A DNA stretch of 64,000 bases from Arthrobacter sp. DWC3 (GTDB taxonomy: Bacteria > Actinomycetota > Actinomycetes > Actinomycetales > Micrococcaceae). Position 1 is the stretch's first letter, and each line of letters opens with the position of its first letter. This document shows positions 25,760 through 33,488 of the stretch, piece by piece. The DNA lies in NCBI RefSeq assembly GCF_002929375.1, contig NZ_PJIP01000009.1, positions 103,722 to 167,721 on the forward strand. The letters run 5' to 3'. Under the pieces are notes generated by a model that saw only the letters and a list, made by a program, of their open reading frames with translations, was not told the DNA's origin and made no database searches. A program made the translations under genes and the position numbers.

Positions 25760-26851
25760 ATGACAGCCACAAGCCGACCCCCCGAGGACCGGTACGACGT
25801 CGTCATCGTCGGAGGCGGGGCCGCCGGCCTGAGCGCCGCCGTCACGCTGGGCCGCGCACTCCGCGCCGTGGCCGTCGTCGACGACGGCCGGCCGCGCAAC
25901 GCACCCGCCGAGGGAGTGCACGGCTTCCTCACCCGCGAGGGCATGAGTCCTCTGGCCCTGCTCGAGGTCGGCCGCGCCGAGGCCCGGTCCTTCGGCGCCA
26001 CCCTCGTGGACGCCTCCGCCGTCGCCGCACGGCGCAGCAGCGGGGGCTTCACCGTGGACCTGGCCGACGGCGGGAGCGTGAGCGGGCGGCGACTGCTCGT
26101 CGCCACGGGCCTCACCGACGGACTGCCGCCCATCCCGGGGTTGCGGGAGCAGTGGGGTGCCGGCGTGGTGCACTGCCCCTACTGCCACGGTTACGAGATC
26201 CGGGGCCGGCGTATCGGCGTGCTCGGCACCGGGCCCCTGTCCGTCCACCAGACCCTCCTGTTCCGGCAGTGGTCGGACGACATCACGCTCTTCCTCGACG
26301 ACACCGTGGCACCGACCGACGAGGACTGGGACCGGCTGGCCGCCCGTTCCATCCGCGTGGTCGACGGGGCCGTCGTCTCGGTCGACGCGGCCGGCGGCGT
26401 CCTCACGGGCGTGACCGTGCGGGGGGGGCACCACTTCGACCTGGAGGCGCTCGCCGTCGGGACCCGCATGAAGGCACGCAGTGCCCTGCTCGAACCGCTC
26501 GGCCTCACGGCGCAGGAGCACCCGTCCGGGATGGGACACGCACTCGACGGCGGACCGATGGGGTCGACGTCGGTGCCTGGCCTCTATGTCGCCGGGAACG
26601 TCTCCAACCTCAGCGCGCAGGTGGTCGTCGCGGCCGCCGAAGGGACCATGGCGGGTGCCGCGATCAACGCGGACCTCGTGCAGGAGGAGACGGCATGGGC
26701 CGTCGAGGGGCTTCGCGGACCGTTCTCCGCGCCGCTGGAGGCGGAGGTCTCGGACCGTGTCCTCGGCCCACGCCGTCACGGGTTGGACGAGTCGAGCGCC
26801 GCAGCGTCCACCGTGTCGAAAGCTGGGGAAGGGGTGCGCCGTGCTGGTTGA
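25760..26851 (+). CDS. Thioredoxin-reductase-like NAD(P)/FAD-dependent oxidoreductase
   Basis: The 363-residue protein has an N-terminal FAD site VVIVGGGAAGLSAA (14-27) and a redox pair Cys139-Cys142 in VVHCPYCHGYE. A second dinucleotide-binding region near RIGVLGTGPLS and the FAD-closing LYVAGNVSNLSAQVV follow. This is the class of stand-alone flavin disulfide reductases related to thioredoxin reductase and to dithiol oxidases of natural-product pathways. About 45 residues after the usual C-terminus have no obvious fold. RBS GAGAGAGGGA precedes ATG 25760. Its last 11 bases overlap the methyltransferase gene, so the two are probably translated together and controlled by the divergent XRE-cupin regulator. 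Confidence 0.85.
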   Translation: MTATSRPPEDRYDVVIVGGGAAGLSAAVTLGRALRAVAVVDDGRPRNAPAEGVHGFLTREGMSPLALLEVGRAEARSFGATLVDASAVAARRSSGGFTVDLADGGSVSGRRLLVATGLTDGLPPIPGLREQWGAGVVHCPYCHGYEIRGRRIGVLGTGPLSVHQTLLFRQWSDDITLFLDDTVAPTDEDWDRLAARSIRVVDGAVVSVDAAGGVLTGVTVRGGHHFDLEALAVGTRMKARSALLEPLGLTAQEHPSGMGHALDGGPMGSTSVPGLYVAGNVSNLSAQVVVAAAEGTMAGAAINADLVQEETAWAVEGLRGPFSAPLEAEVSDRVLGPRRHGLDESSAAASTVSKAGEGVRRAG

Positions 26852-27470
26852 GTACACGCAGGAATTCTGGGACGACCGCTACCGGCAGCGGCCGCGCATC
26901 TGGAGCGGCAACCCGAACCGGCAGCTCGTCTCCGTGGCGGAGGCACTCCCTCCGGACAGGGCGCTCGACGTCGGTTGCGGCGAGGGCGCCGACGCCGTCT
27001 GGCTCGCGTCCCGCGGGTGGGACGTCCTCGGTATCGACGTCTCCGACGTGGCGCTCGACCGGGCCCGCGCCCACGCCGGGGAGCTCGACGCCCCGGTCGC
27101 GGAGCGGCTCGCCTGGCGACGCGTGGACCTCCTGGCCGATCCCGACCTGCCGGACGGCCTCGATCTCGTGTCCGTCCAGTTCCTGCACCTCCCTGACCCC
27201 GAGCGCTCACGGGTGTTCCGCTCGCTCGCGGCGCTCGTGGCGGTGGGCGGCAGCGTCCTGATCGTGGCCCACGACCCGTCGGACCTGCACTCGGGGGTGG
27301 GACGGCCCCACCAGGCCGACCTCTTCCACACGCCGGAGGAGATCGCCGCGCTGCTCGACGACGCCTGGGACGTCCGGGTGTGCGAGTCCCGCCCGCGGGT
27401 CGAGCGGACGGCCGACGGGCGGGACGTGACGATCAGCGATGCCGTGCTGCACGCGGTGCGCATGCGCTGA
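26841..27470 (+). CDS. Class I SAM-dependent methyltransferase
   Basis: The 209-residue protein has motif I ALDVGCGEGADAVWLASRGW, a motif II acidic residue in VLGIDVSDVALDRAR, and VSVQFLHLPDPER in place of motif IV. It starts FWDDRYRQRPRIWSGNPN, the N-terminal pattern of thiopurine- and tellurite-resistance-like methyltransferases (TehB type). The substrate is unknown. GTG 26841 is chosen for its position behind GGGGAAGGGG and because it overlaps the oxidoreductase gene by 11 bases. A pairing with a disulfide reductase-like enzyme raises the possibility of thiol or metalloid chemistry, which is inference only. Confidence 0.8.
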   Translation: MLVEYTQEFWDDRYRQRPRIWSGNPNRQLVSVAEALPPDRALDVGCGEGADAVWLASRGWDVLGIDVSDVALDRARAHAGELDAPVAERLAWRRVDLLADPDLPDGLDLVSVQFLHLPDPERSRVFRSLAALVAVGGSVLIVAHDPSDLHSGVGRPHQADLFHTPEEIAALLDDAWDVRVCESRPRVERTADGRDVTISDAVLHAVRMR

Positions 27471-27531
27471 CGCCCGCGCAAGAGCCCGGGTGGGAGCGGA
27501 GCAGTGCGTGCGCTCCCACCCGGCCCGTCGG

Positions 27532-27537
27532 TACCCT
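27532..27537 (+). promoter_or_regulatory. -10 element giving a leaderless rtcB transcript
   Basis: TACCCT is followed by six bases and then ATG 27544. Confidence 0.5.
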
Positions 27538-27543
27538 CGACGG

Positions 27544-28713
27544 ATGCAGTGGATCACCGAGCAGTACGTCAACTTCGCCAGCGTCATCGATGACGTGACA
27601 CTCGCGCAGAACCGGATGACGAGCTCCCTGCCGTTCGTGTACCCGCACTTCGCCTCGATGCCCGACGCCCACCTGGGGCTGGGCTGCGCCGTTGGGTCGG
27701 TGCTGCCGACCCTCGGCGCGATCATCCCCGCGGCGGTCGGTGTCGACATCGGCTGCGGCATGGTGGCCGTGCGCACGGGCCACTCGGCACAGGACGTGGC
27801 GCGCCTGGACCGCCGCGCACTGCGTGAGGCCATCGAACGGGCCGTGCCCCTCTCGGCCGGCAACAACAACAAGCGCGTGAGCGCCTCGGCGCAGCCCCGC
27901 ATCCACATCCTCGAGCAGGACGCCCGGACCGCCGGCTTCGATCCGGCGAGCTACGTGAAGCAGTGGCGTCTGCAGCTCGGCACGCTCGGCTCGGGCAACC
28001 ACTTCATCGAGGTGTCCCTCGACGAGGAGGACGACGTCTGGCTGTTCCTCCACTCGGGGTCACGGGGCATCGGGAACCGGATCGCCCAGCGGCACATCCG
28101 GACGGCCCAGGACTACTGCGCCCGGCAGTCCATCAGCCTGCCCCACCAGGACCTCGCCTACCTCGAGGAGGGGACACCCGAGTTCGACCGCTACATCGGC
28201 GAACTCCTCTGGGCGCAGAAGTTCGCCCTGCTCAACCGCGAGGAGATGATGGACCGCGTGGTGCGGCAGTTCACGCACTGGGTGGGCGGCCCGGTCCACG
28301 AGCGCGAGCGCATCAACTGCCACCACAACTACACCCACCGGGAGACGCACTACGGCAAGGACGTCTGGCTCTCCCGCAAGGGTGCCATCGCCGCCGACCC
28401 CGGGCGCCCGGGACTCATCCCCGGATCGATGGGCACCCGTTCCTACGTGGTGACGGGGAAGGGCAACCGGGAGGCGATGAACTCCGCGCCGCACGGGGCG
28501 GGCCGCGAGTACTCGCGCACCAGGGCGCGCAAGACGTTCACGCAGGACCAGCTCCGCCTGGCGATGCGCGGCATCGAGTTCAGGGACACCCCGGCGTTCC
28601 TCGACGAGATCCCGGCGGCCTACAAGGACATCGACGTCGTCATGCAGGATGCGCGGGACCTCGTGGACGTCCGTCACACGCTCCGGCAGATCATCAACGT
28701 CAAGGGCGACTGA
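27544..28713 (+). CDS. rtcB: RtcB-family RNA ligase
   Basis: RtcB seals 2',3'-cyclic phosphate or 3'-phosphate ends of RNA to 5'-OH ends using GTP and manganese. The 389-residue protein has the metal-binding stretches MPDAHLGLGCAVGSVLP and GVDIGCGMVAV. It also has LGTLGSGNHFIEV, SGSRGIGN, NCHHNYTHRE and GSMGTRSYVVTGKGN. The guanylylated histidine lies in PHGAGREYSR. The length suits the shorter bacterial RtcB. No archease, RtcA or RtcR gene is next to it, so it is not part of a sigma-54 rtcBA operon; it may act on tRNA or stress-cleaved RNA. Confidence 0.93.
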   Translation: MQWITEQYVNFASVIDDVTLAQNRMTSSLPFVYPHFASMPDAHLGLGCAVGSVLPTLGAIIPAAVGVDIGCGMVAVRTGHSAQDVARLDRRALREAIERAVPLSAGNNNKRVSASAQPRIHILEQDARTAGFDPASYVKQWRLQLGTLGSGNHFIEVSLDEEDDVWLFLHSGSRGIGNRIAQRHIRTAQDYCARQSISLPHQDLAYLEEGTPEFDRYIGELLWAQKFALLNREEMMDRVVRQFTHWVGGPVHERERINCHHNYTHRETHYGKDVWLSRKGAIAADPGRPGLIPGSMGTRSYVVTGKGNREAMNSAPHGAGREYSRTRARKTFTQDQLRLAMRGIEFRDTPAFLDEIPAAYKDIDVVMQDARDLVDVRHTLRQIINVKGD

Positions 28714-28745
28714 CCGGCCGCACCGGTGATGGGAGTGGCGGCGGC

Positions 28746-28751
28746 TAGGCT
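28746..28751 (+). promoter_or_regulatory. -10 element giving a leaderless transcript
   Basis: TAGGCT is followed by six bases and then ATG 28758. Confidence 0.55.
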
Positions 28752-28757
28752 GGCGCC

Positions 28758-29189
28758 ATGTCCGTCCCGACCGCGTCGCAGCCACCCGATCCGGTCGTCG
28801 TGGAGATCGCGGCCACCGGCCCTGAGTGGTGGGAGATCGTGGGGGCACTGGGACCGTTCGCCATCCTGCTCGCGGCAGCCCTCGCCATGATCTCGGCCTT
28901 CGCGACACTCGACCAGCGCGCGACGGCGGACCGTGCTGCGCTCGAGCAGAGGCGGCGCGCCGACGACCGCGCCGAGTGGTGGCGCCGTACCCAGTGGGCC
29001 ATCGATGCGGCGACCTCCCTCGATCCGACCCGCCAGGAGGCAGGCGTGGAGGCCCTGCTCCGCCTCTCCTACAGCGAACTGGCCACCGAGGAGGACCGGC
29101 TGATCCTCGACGCCATCTGGGTGGGCAATCCGGTCGCCAACCCAGAGGGCCCGGACGCTGGACTGCCCGACGCCGGTACCGGACAATAG
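28758..29189 (+). CDS. Single-pass membrane protein of unknown function
   Basis: The 143-residue protein has a hydrophobic helix at about 28-50 (VGALGPFAILLAAALAMISAFATL) followed by a charged helical region with many Arg and Glu residues (QRRRADDRAEWWRRTQWAID). The rest resembles a small soluble bundle. It has no signal cleavage site. Proteins of this kind occur in many actinobacteria, but I know no function. Its stop is 29 bases before a short downstream gene that has its own ribosome site, so the two may be co-transcribed. Confidence 0.65.
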   Translation: MSVPTASQPPDPVVVEIAATGPEWWEIVGALGPFAILLAAALAMISAFATLDQRATADRAALEQRRRADDRAEWWRRTQWAIDAATSLDPTRQEAGVEALLRLSYSELATEEDRLILDAIWVGNPVANPEGPDAGLPDAGTGQ

Positions 29190-29218
29190 GACGAGGGCCG
29201 GCGACCGGAGGAGGACCG

Positions 29219-29392
29219 ATGACCGACACAGTGCGTACGCCGAAAGCGTCGGCCGCACCGGCGACCTCCCGGCGCCCCGCCGACACCCCCCGCGTCACCG
29301 CCGCGAAGGCACGACTCCGGGTGGCCCTCGACGAGCAGCTAGGCCGTGACACCCCGCAGTCCGTCAAGGACGCGGCAGCGGGCAGACGCTGA
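29219..29392 (+). CDS. Small basic protein, 57 residues
   Basis: It starts MTDTVRTPKASAAPATSRRP behind a strong GGAGGAGG site and ends DTPQSVKDAAAGRR. It is Ala/Arg-rich and probably disordered at the N-terminus, with one helix (TAAKARLRVALDEQL). No family is recognised. A good ribosome site and a strong terminator 19 bases after the stop support it being real. Confidence 0.5.
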   Translation: MTDTVRTPKASAAPATSRRPADTPRVTAAKARLRVALDEQLGRDTPQSVKDAAAGRR

Positions 29393-29410
29393 CGGCCCCG
29401 ACGACATCCA

Positions 29411-29444
29411 GCGCAGCCCGGCAGGCATACCTGCCGGGCTGCGC
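29411..29444 (+). terminator. Terminator of the 28.7-29.4 kb gene pair
   Basis: Fifteen perfect pairs (29411-29425 with 29430-29444) around a CATA loop, 19 bases after the stop codon. Confidence 0.8.
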
Positions 29445-29495
29445 TGCTCCCGGCGCGTTCCGGCGCACCCACGGGCGCTGCCCGCGGACACAGAG

Positions 29496-29525
29496 AAGGC
29501 CCCGGAACCGGGGTTCCGAGGCCTT
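29496..29525 (-). terminator. Terminator of the tRNA transcript
   Basis: An interrupted hairpin (AAGGCC/GGCCTT and GGAACC/GGTTCC arms) directly follows the 3' end of the tRNA-Met gene on the minus strand, with a TTCTCTGTG tail. Confidence 0.6.
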
Positions 29526-29530
29526 GCCTG

Positions 29531-29604
29531 TAGCGGTGGTGGGACTCGATCCCACGACCTCACGATTATGAGTCGTGCGCTCTAACCAGCTGAGCTACAC
29601 CGCC
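29531..29604 (-). tRNA. tRNA-Met (CAU)
   Basis: The minus-strand sequence folds as a cloverleaf: acceptor GGCGGTG with CACCGCT, D-arm GCTC...GAGC, anticodon stem CACGA/TCGTG around a CTCATAA loop, and a T-arm with GTGGGATCGAGTCCCAC. The anticodon is CAU and no CCA is encoded. The first acceptor pair is G-U. The overall sequence fits elongator tRNA-Met; tRNA-Ile2 with a lysidine-modified CAU is the alternative. Confidence 0.9.
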
Positions 29605-29658
29605 CTAAATGAGGCTGCCCGCACCGATCTGACGATCGTCACGGGCCCCTCATTCATG

Positions 29659-29730
29659 AGCCCCCCACCGGAATCGATCCGGTGACCTCGTTCTTACCAA
29701 GAACGCGCTCTACCACTGAGCTAGGGGGGC
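29659..29730 (-). tRNA. tRNA-Thr (GGU)
   Basis: The 72-base minus-strand gene folds fully: acceptor GCCCCCC with GGGGGGC, anticodon loop TTGGTAA (GGU), and T-arm CCGGATCGATTCCGG. It lies 54 bases upstream of tRNA-Met in the same orientation, so both are probably cut from one precursor. CCA is not encoded. Confidence 0.95.
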
Positions 29731-29854
29731 AACAGCAAGAAACTTTACCAGTACCCTGCCGCTGGTGCGAAATCGACGGCCGCCCGGACGGACGGATCCC
29801 GATTCCGCGTCGGACCCGCGCAGAGGCACGGGTCCGACGGGGGCTAGCTAGGTC

Positions 29855-31774
29855 CTACCACTGCTCGGACTGGGCGCTCGTGCGTCCCGATCCGGCTCCG
29901 GCGCCCTTGCCCTGGCGGGGCTTGCGACCGGCGTCGCCCGAGAAGCGGGTATCGCCGTCGCGCTTCGGGAAGTCCTTCTTGAAGGGCTTCTTGAACTCGC
30001 CGGCGCCGCGGTTGCCCGCAGGCTTGCGGCCCTTGTCGAGCTCGAGGTGGATGAGCTCGCCACCGATGCGCGTCTTGGAGAGCGCCCGCAGCTGGTCCTT
30101 CGAGAGGTCGGCGGGCAGCTCCACGAGGCTGTGGTCCGCACGGATGTCGATGCCGCCGATCTGCGAGGAGGACAGGCCACCCTCGTTGGCGATCGCACCG
30201 ACGATGGAGCCCGGCATCACGCGCTGGCGACGGCCCACCGCGATGCGGTAGGTGGCGTTGCCCTCGGTGAGGGTACGCGTGGGGCCACGCGACCCGAAGG
30301 CGTCCTTGCGTCCCTCGGCCCGCTCACGCTGACCGGCGGGAGCGACGGGGATGTCCTGCACGAGGATCGGCTGCCCGCCCTGCGCCATGACGGCGAGTGC
30401 GGCGGCGATCTCCGCGGCGGGCACGTCGTGCTCCTGCTCGTAGTTCGCGATCAGGTCGCGGAACAGGGACACGTCCTCGGTGGCCAGGGTCTGCGTGATC
30501 TTGTCCGCGAACTTGCCGAGGCGCAGTTCGTTGATCGTGGCCGTGGAGGGCAGTTGCATCTGCTCGACCGGCTGGCGCGTGGCCTTCTCGATCGAACGCA
30601 GCAGGTACTTCTCACGCGGGGTGATGAAGAGGATCGCGTCGCCGGAACGGCCCGCACGGCCCGTACGGCCGATGCGGTGCACGTAGGACTCGGTGTCGTG
30701 CGGGATGTCGTAGTTCACGACTAGCGAGATGCGCTCCACGTCGAGGCCACGGGCTGCGACGTCCGTGGCGACGAGGATGTCGATCTTGCCGTCACGCAGG
30801 GCCTCGACCGTGCGCTCGCGCTGCTGCTGGGGGATGTCTCCGTTGATGGCTGCAGCCGAGAAGCCCCGTGAACGCAACTTGTCCGCCAGATCTTCGGTAG
30901 CCATCTTGGTGCGGACGAAGGCGATGATGCCGTCGTAGTCCTCCACCTCGAGGATGCGGGTCATCGCGTCCAGCTTGTGCGGGCCCATGACCTGCAGGTA
31001 GCGCTGGCGCGTGTTGGTGCCCGTGGTCGTCTTGCCCTTGACCGAGATCTCGGCCGGATCGTTCAGGTACTTCTTGGCGATACGGCGGATGGCCGGCGGC
31101 ATGGTCGCGGAGAACAGTGCGACCTGCTTCTCGGCGGGCGTCGAGGAGAGGATCTTCTCGACGTCCTCGGCGAAGCCCATGCGCAGCATCTCGTCGGCCT
31201 CGTCCAGCACCACGTACTCGAGGTTGGAGAGATCCAGGGATCCCTTCTCGATGTGGTCGATCACGCGGCCGGGGGTACCCACGACGACCTGCGCACCGCG
31301 GCGGAGCCCGGTGAGCTGGGGGCCGTAGGGCGATCCGCCGTAGACGGGGAGGACGGTGAAGCCCTCCATGTGCTTGGCGTAGGACGTGAAGGCCTCGGCC
31401 ACCTGCAGGGCGAGCTCGCGGGTCGGTGCGAGCACCAGGACCTGCGTGTTCTTGCTGGGTCCGCCGTTGACGTCGGCGAGTTCGGCCATCTTCGACAGTG
31501 CGGGGATGGCGAACGCGGCGGTCTTGCCGGTACCGGTCTGCGCCAGGCCCACGACGTCGCGGCCCTCGAGCAGTGCGGGGATGGTGGCCGCCTGGATGGG
31601 CGACGGCTTCTCGTAGCCGACGTCGGACAGTGCGGCGAGGACGCGGCCGTCGAGGTTCAGGTCGGCGAAGCGGACGGTCACGCCGTCGTCGTCGGACTCG
31701 ACAGCGGGAGCCGCTGCGGTCGACTCGGCGTCGGGCGTGGTGTCGGTGATGTTCTCGGACAGGTTTTCAGGCAC
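29855..31774 (-). CDS. deaD: DEAD-box RNA helicase, cold-shock DeaD/CsdA type
   Basis: The 639-residue protein has all DEAD motifs: Q-motif region with GYEKPSPIQAATIP, Walker A AQTGTGKT, PTRELA, TPGR, VLDEADEML, SAT (LFSATMPP), and motif VI YVHRIGRTGRAGRSG. After the helicase core comes a DbpA-like RNA-binding domain (about 480-590; VGRRQRVMPGSIVGAIANEGG) and a Lys/Arg/Gly-rich tail. These fit DeaD/CsdA, which unwinds RNA during ribosome assembly and mRNA decay at low temperature. It starts with GTG at 31774 behind GGAGGA and follows a long, structured leader, consistent with cold-dependent expression. Confidence 0.93.
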   Translation of the reverse strand: MPENLSENITDTTPDAESTAAAPAVESDDDGVTVRFADLNLDGRVLAALSDVGYEKPSPIQAATIPALLEGRDVVGLAQTGTGKTAAFAIPALSKMAELADVNGGPSKNTQVLVLAPTRELALQVAEAFTSYAKHMEGFTVLPVYGGSPYGPQLTGLRRGAQVVVGTPGRVIDHIEKGSLDLSNLEYVVLDEADEMLRMGFAEDVEKILSSTPAEKQVALFSATMPPAIRRIAKKYLNDPAEISVKGKTTTGTNTRQRYLQVMGPHKLDAMTRILEVEDYDGIIAFVRTKMATEDLADKLRSRGFSAAAINGDIPQQQRERTVEALRDGKIDILVATDVAARGLDVERISLVVNYDIPHDTESYVHRIGRTGRAGRSGDAILFITPREKYLLRSIEKATRQPVEQMQLPSTATINELRLGKFADKITQTLATEDVSLFRDLIANYEQEHDVPAAEIAAALAVMAQGGQPILVQDIPVAPAGQRERAEGRKDAFGSRGPTRTLTEGNATYRIAVGRRQRVMPGSIVGAIANEGGLSSSQIGGIDIRADHSLVELPADLSKDQLRALSKTRIGGELIHLELDKGRKPAGNRGAGEFKKPFKKDFPKRDGDTRFSGDAGRKPRQGKGAGAGSGRTSAQSEQW

Positions 31775-32106
31775 GGGAAAGAATCCTCCAGATAGGTGCC
31801 GGACGGCCTGGCGGGAGACCGCAGGGCCGAATGAACGTAGAAATCCGGCACTGTTTCAATCCCGCGGCAGGACTTCCTGTCACACCTGTTTCTCTGCTCT
31901 CACAGCAGTGATGTATGACTTTTCTTCTCGCCGGCGCTCCCTGATGAATCTGCTCGCGAGTCTGTGCTCCGAGCCCCAACACAACCTATCCGGCCCCAAG
32001 GGGCGGAAATGAAGGGAATACCGGTGTGGGGGATATATTCAGTCTACGGCACGCCCGCCCCAGACCCGTTACCGGGGAGGACGGCGGGCACGTGACCTTC
32101 GGCACG
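31775..32106 (-). promoter_or_regulatory. Long structured leader and promoter region of deaD
   Basis: This 332-base stretch has no gene. On the minus strand it holds candidate -10 elements TAGACT (32041-32046) and TAGGTT (31983-31988), implying an untranslated leader of roughly 200-265 bases. Near the start codon, GTGCCGGA and TCCGGCAC (31796-31803 and 31844-31851) close a stem that contains a GGCC..GCGG/CCGC..GGCC hairpin. Another small palindrome, CAGGACTTCCTG, lies at 31868-31879. AT content is higher than in flanking genes. Confidence 0.5.
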
Positions 32107-32760
32107 TCAGGCCGGAGCACCCACCCTGAGCGCCTGCATCGCGGACTTCCGCACCTGCGGGGTGAGGGGCTGGCCTGCCGCCCCGGCGTCGAGCAGCCGC
32201 TGCGCCTGCTCCCCGTCGAGCCCCGCGTACACCTGCGCCGCGGTGACGCCGTGCTCGGGGACGCTGACCACGCGCACGTCGTCACCCGCCGCGATGCTGC
32301 CCTTCGTCACGACGCCCAGGTAGGTGCCCACGCGGTTGGCCTCGGCGAAACGCCGCACCCAGGACCGCTCCCCCAGGTACCGGGCGAAGTTCACGCACGG
32401 CGTGCGCGGCATGGTCACCTCGAGCACCACCTGCGCACCGACGGCCCAGCGTTCGCCGATCACGGCGTTCGAGGCGTCGATGCCGGCCACGCGGAGGTTC
32501 TCCCCGAACAGGCCCGGCCGGACGTCGCGGCCGAGCTCGAGGGCCCAGAAGTCGGCGTCGGCCTGCGAGTAGGCGTAGAGGGCCTTCGTGGGGCCGCCGT
32601 GATGCTTGCGGCTGGCCTGGACGTCGCCGGTGAGCCCCAGCGGATGCACGGTCACCGGGCCGTCGACGGCGCGCTTGTCGATCGCGGTCACGCCCGTGGA
32701 GTCCTTCGTGGGCAGCAGCGCGTGCACGCGGCAGACGGCGAGGAGCGAGCCAGTGGTCAT
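32107..32760 (-). CDS. MOSC-domain protein
   Basis: The 217-residue protein is a single MOSC domain, the fold found in molybdenum-cofactor sulfurase C-termini and in YiiM/YuaD-like proteins. It has GLTGDVQASRKHHGGPTKALYAY near residues 46-68 and the conserved cysteine in MPRTPCVNFARYLG. LFGENLRVAGIDA lies between them. YiiM-type proteins reduce hydroxylated purine analogues such as 6-N-hydroxylaminopurine, a possible but unproven role here. ATG 32760 is taken because TAGGAT lies seven bases upstream; ATG 32769 is an alternative. Confidence 0.85.
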   Translation of the reverse strand: MTTGSLLAVCRVHALLPTKDSTGVTAIDKRAVDGPVTVHPLGLTGDVQASRKHHGGPTKALYAYSQADADFWALELGRDVRPGLFGENLRVAGIDASNAVIGERWAVGAQVVLEVTMPRTPCVNFARYLGERSWVRRFAEANRVGTYLGVVTKGSIAAGDDVRVVSVPEHGVTAAQVYAGLDGEQAQRLLDAGAAGQPLTPQVRKSAMQALRVGAPA

Positions 32761-32767
32761 GGCGACC

Positions 32768-32773
32768 ATCCTA
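32768..32773 (-). promoter_or_regulatory. -10 element, leaderless type, for the MOSC gene
   Basis: On the minus strand TAGGAT is followed by seven bases and then ATG 32760. Confidence 0.45.
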
Positions 32774-32813
32774 TGCGGCGCCCCCTGCCTGCCCGCCTCC
32801 CCGCCTCCCCGGT

Positions 32814-33488
32814 TCACGGCTCGAACCGGTAGCCCATGCCACTCTCGGTCACGAAGTACCGGGGCGTACCGGGATCCGGCTCGAGCTTCTTGCGCAGCTG
32901 CGCCATGTACACGCGGAGGTACTGCACGTCCTTCGCGTAGGCGGGCCCCCACACGTCGAGCAGCAACTGCTGCTGCGAGACGAGCCGCCCGGGATGCGCG
33001 ATGAGCCGGTCGATGATCTTCCACTCCGTCGGCGTGAGCCTGACGTCCTTCCCCTCCCTGACCACGCGCCGCGCACCGGCGTCGAGGGTGAAGTCCGGCG
33101 TCGTGATGACCGGCGCCTCGGCCTCGACGGCCACGCGCCGCGCAGCGGCCCGGAGGCGCGCCAGCAGCTCGTCGAGGCCGAAGGGCTTCGTCACGTAGTC
33201 GTCGGCACCGGCGTCGAGCGCGTCCACCTTGTCCTGCGACCCGTGCCGCGCCGACAGCACGATGATGTGCACCTGCGACCAGCCGCGGATGCGGCGGATC
33301 ACCTCCACGCCGTCGATGTCCGGCAGGCCGAGGTCCAGCACCACGATGTCCGGGTGGTGCTCGGACGCCGCGGCGAGGGCCGTCTCGCCGTCGACCGCCG
33401 TCACGCACTGGTAGCCGTAGGCGCGGAGGTTGATCTCGAGGGCGCGGAGGAGCTGCGGTTCGTCGTCGACCACCAGGACGCGCGTCAC
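32814..33488 (-). CDS. kdpE: KdpE-like OmpR-family response regulator
   Basis: The 224-residue regulator has a receiver domain with acidic pocket VVDDEP, phosphoacceptor Asp52 in IVVLDLGLPDIDG, and KPFGLDELLARLRA. The winged helix contains LTPTEWKIIDRLIAHPGRLV and VQYLRVYMAQLRKKLEPDP, both close to KdpE. KdpE normally activates the kdpFABC potassium-uptake operon, but those genes are not in this window. GTG 33488 overlaps the stop of the kinase gene by four bases, so kinase and regulator are translated together. Confidence 0.85.
   Translation of the reverse strand: MTRVLVVDDEPQLLRALEINLRAYGYQCVTAVDGETALAAASEHHPDIVVLDLGLPDIDGVEVIRRIRGWSQVHIIVLSARHGSQDKVDALDAGADDYVTKPFGLDELLARLRAAARRVAVEAEAPVITTPDFTLDAGARRVVREGKDVRLTPTEWKIIDRLIAHPGRLVSQQQLLLDVWGPAYAKDVQYLRVYMAQLRKKLEPDPGTPRYFVTESGMGYRFEP

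Noticed and set aside
29346-29585. A 79-codon plus-strand frame
   Set aside because: It runs across a terminator and the tRNA-Met gene and has no ribosome site.
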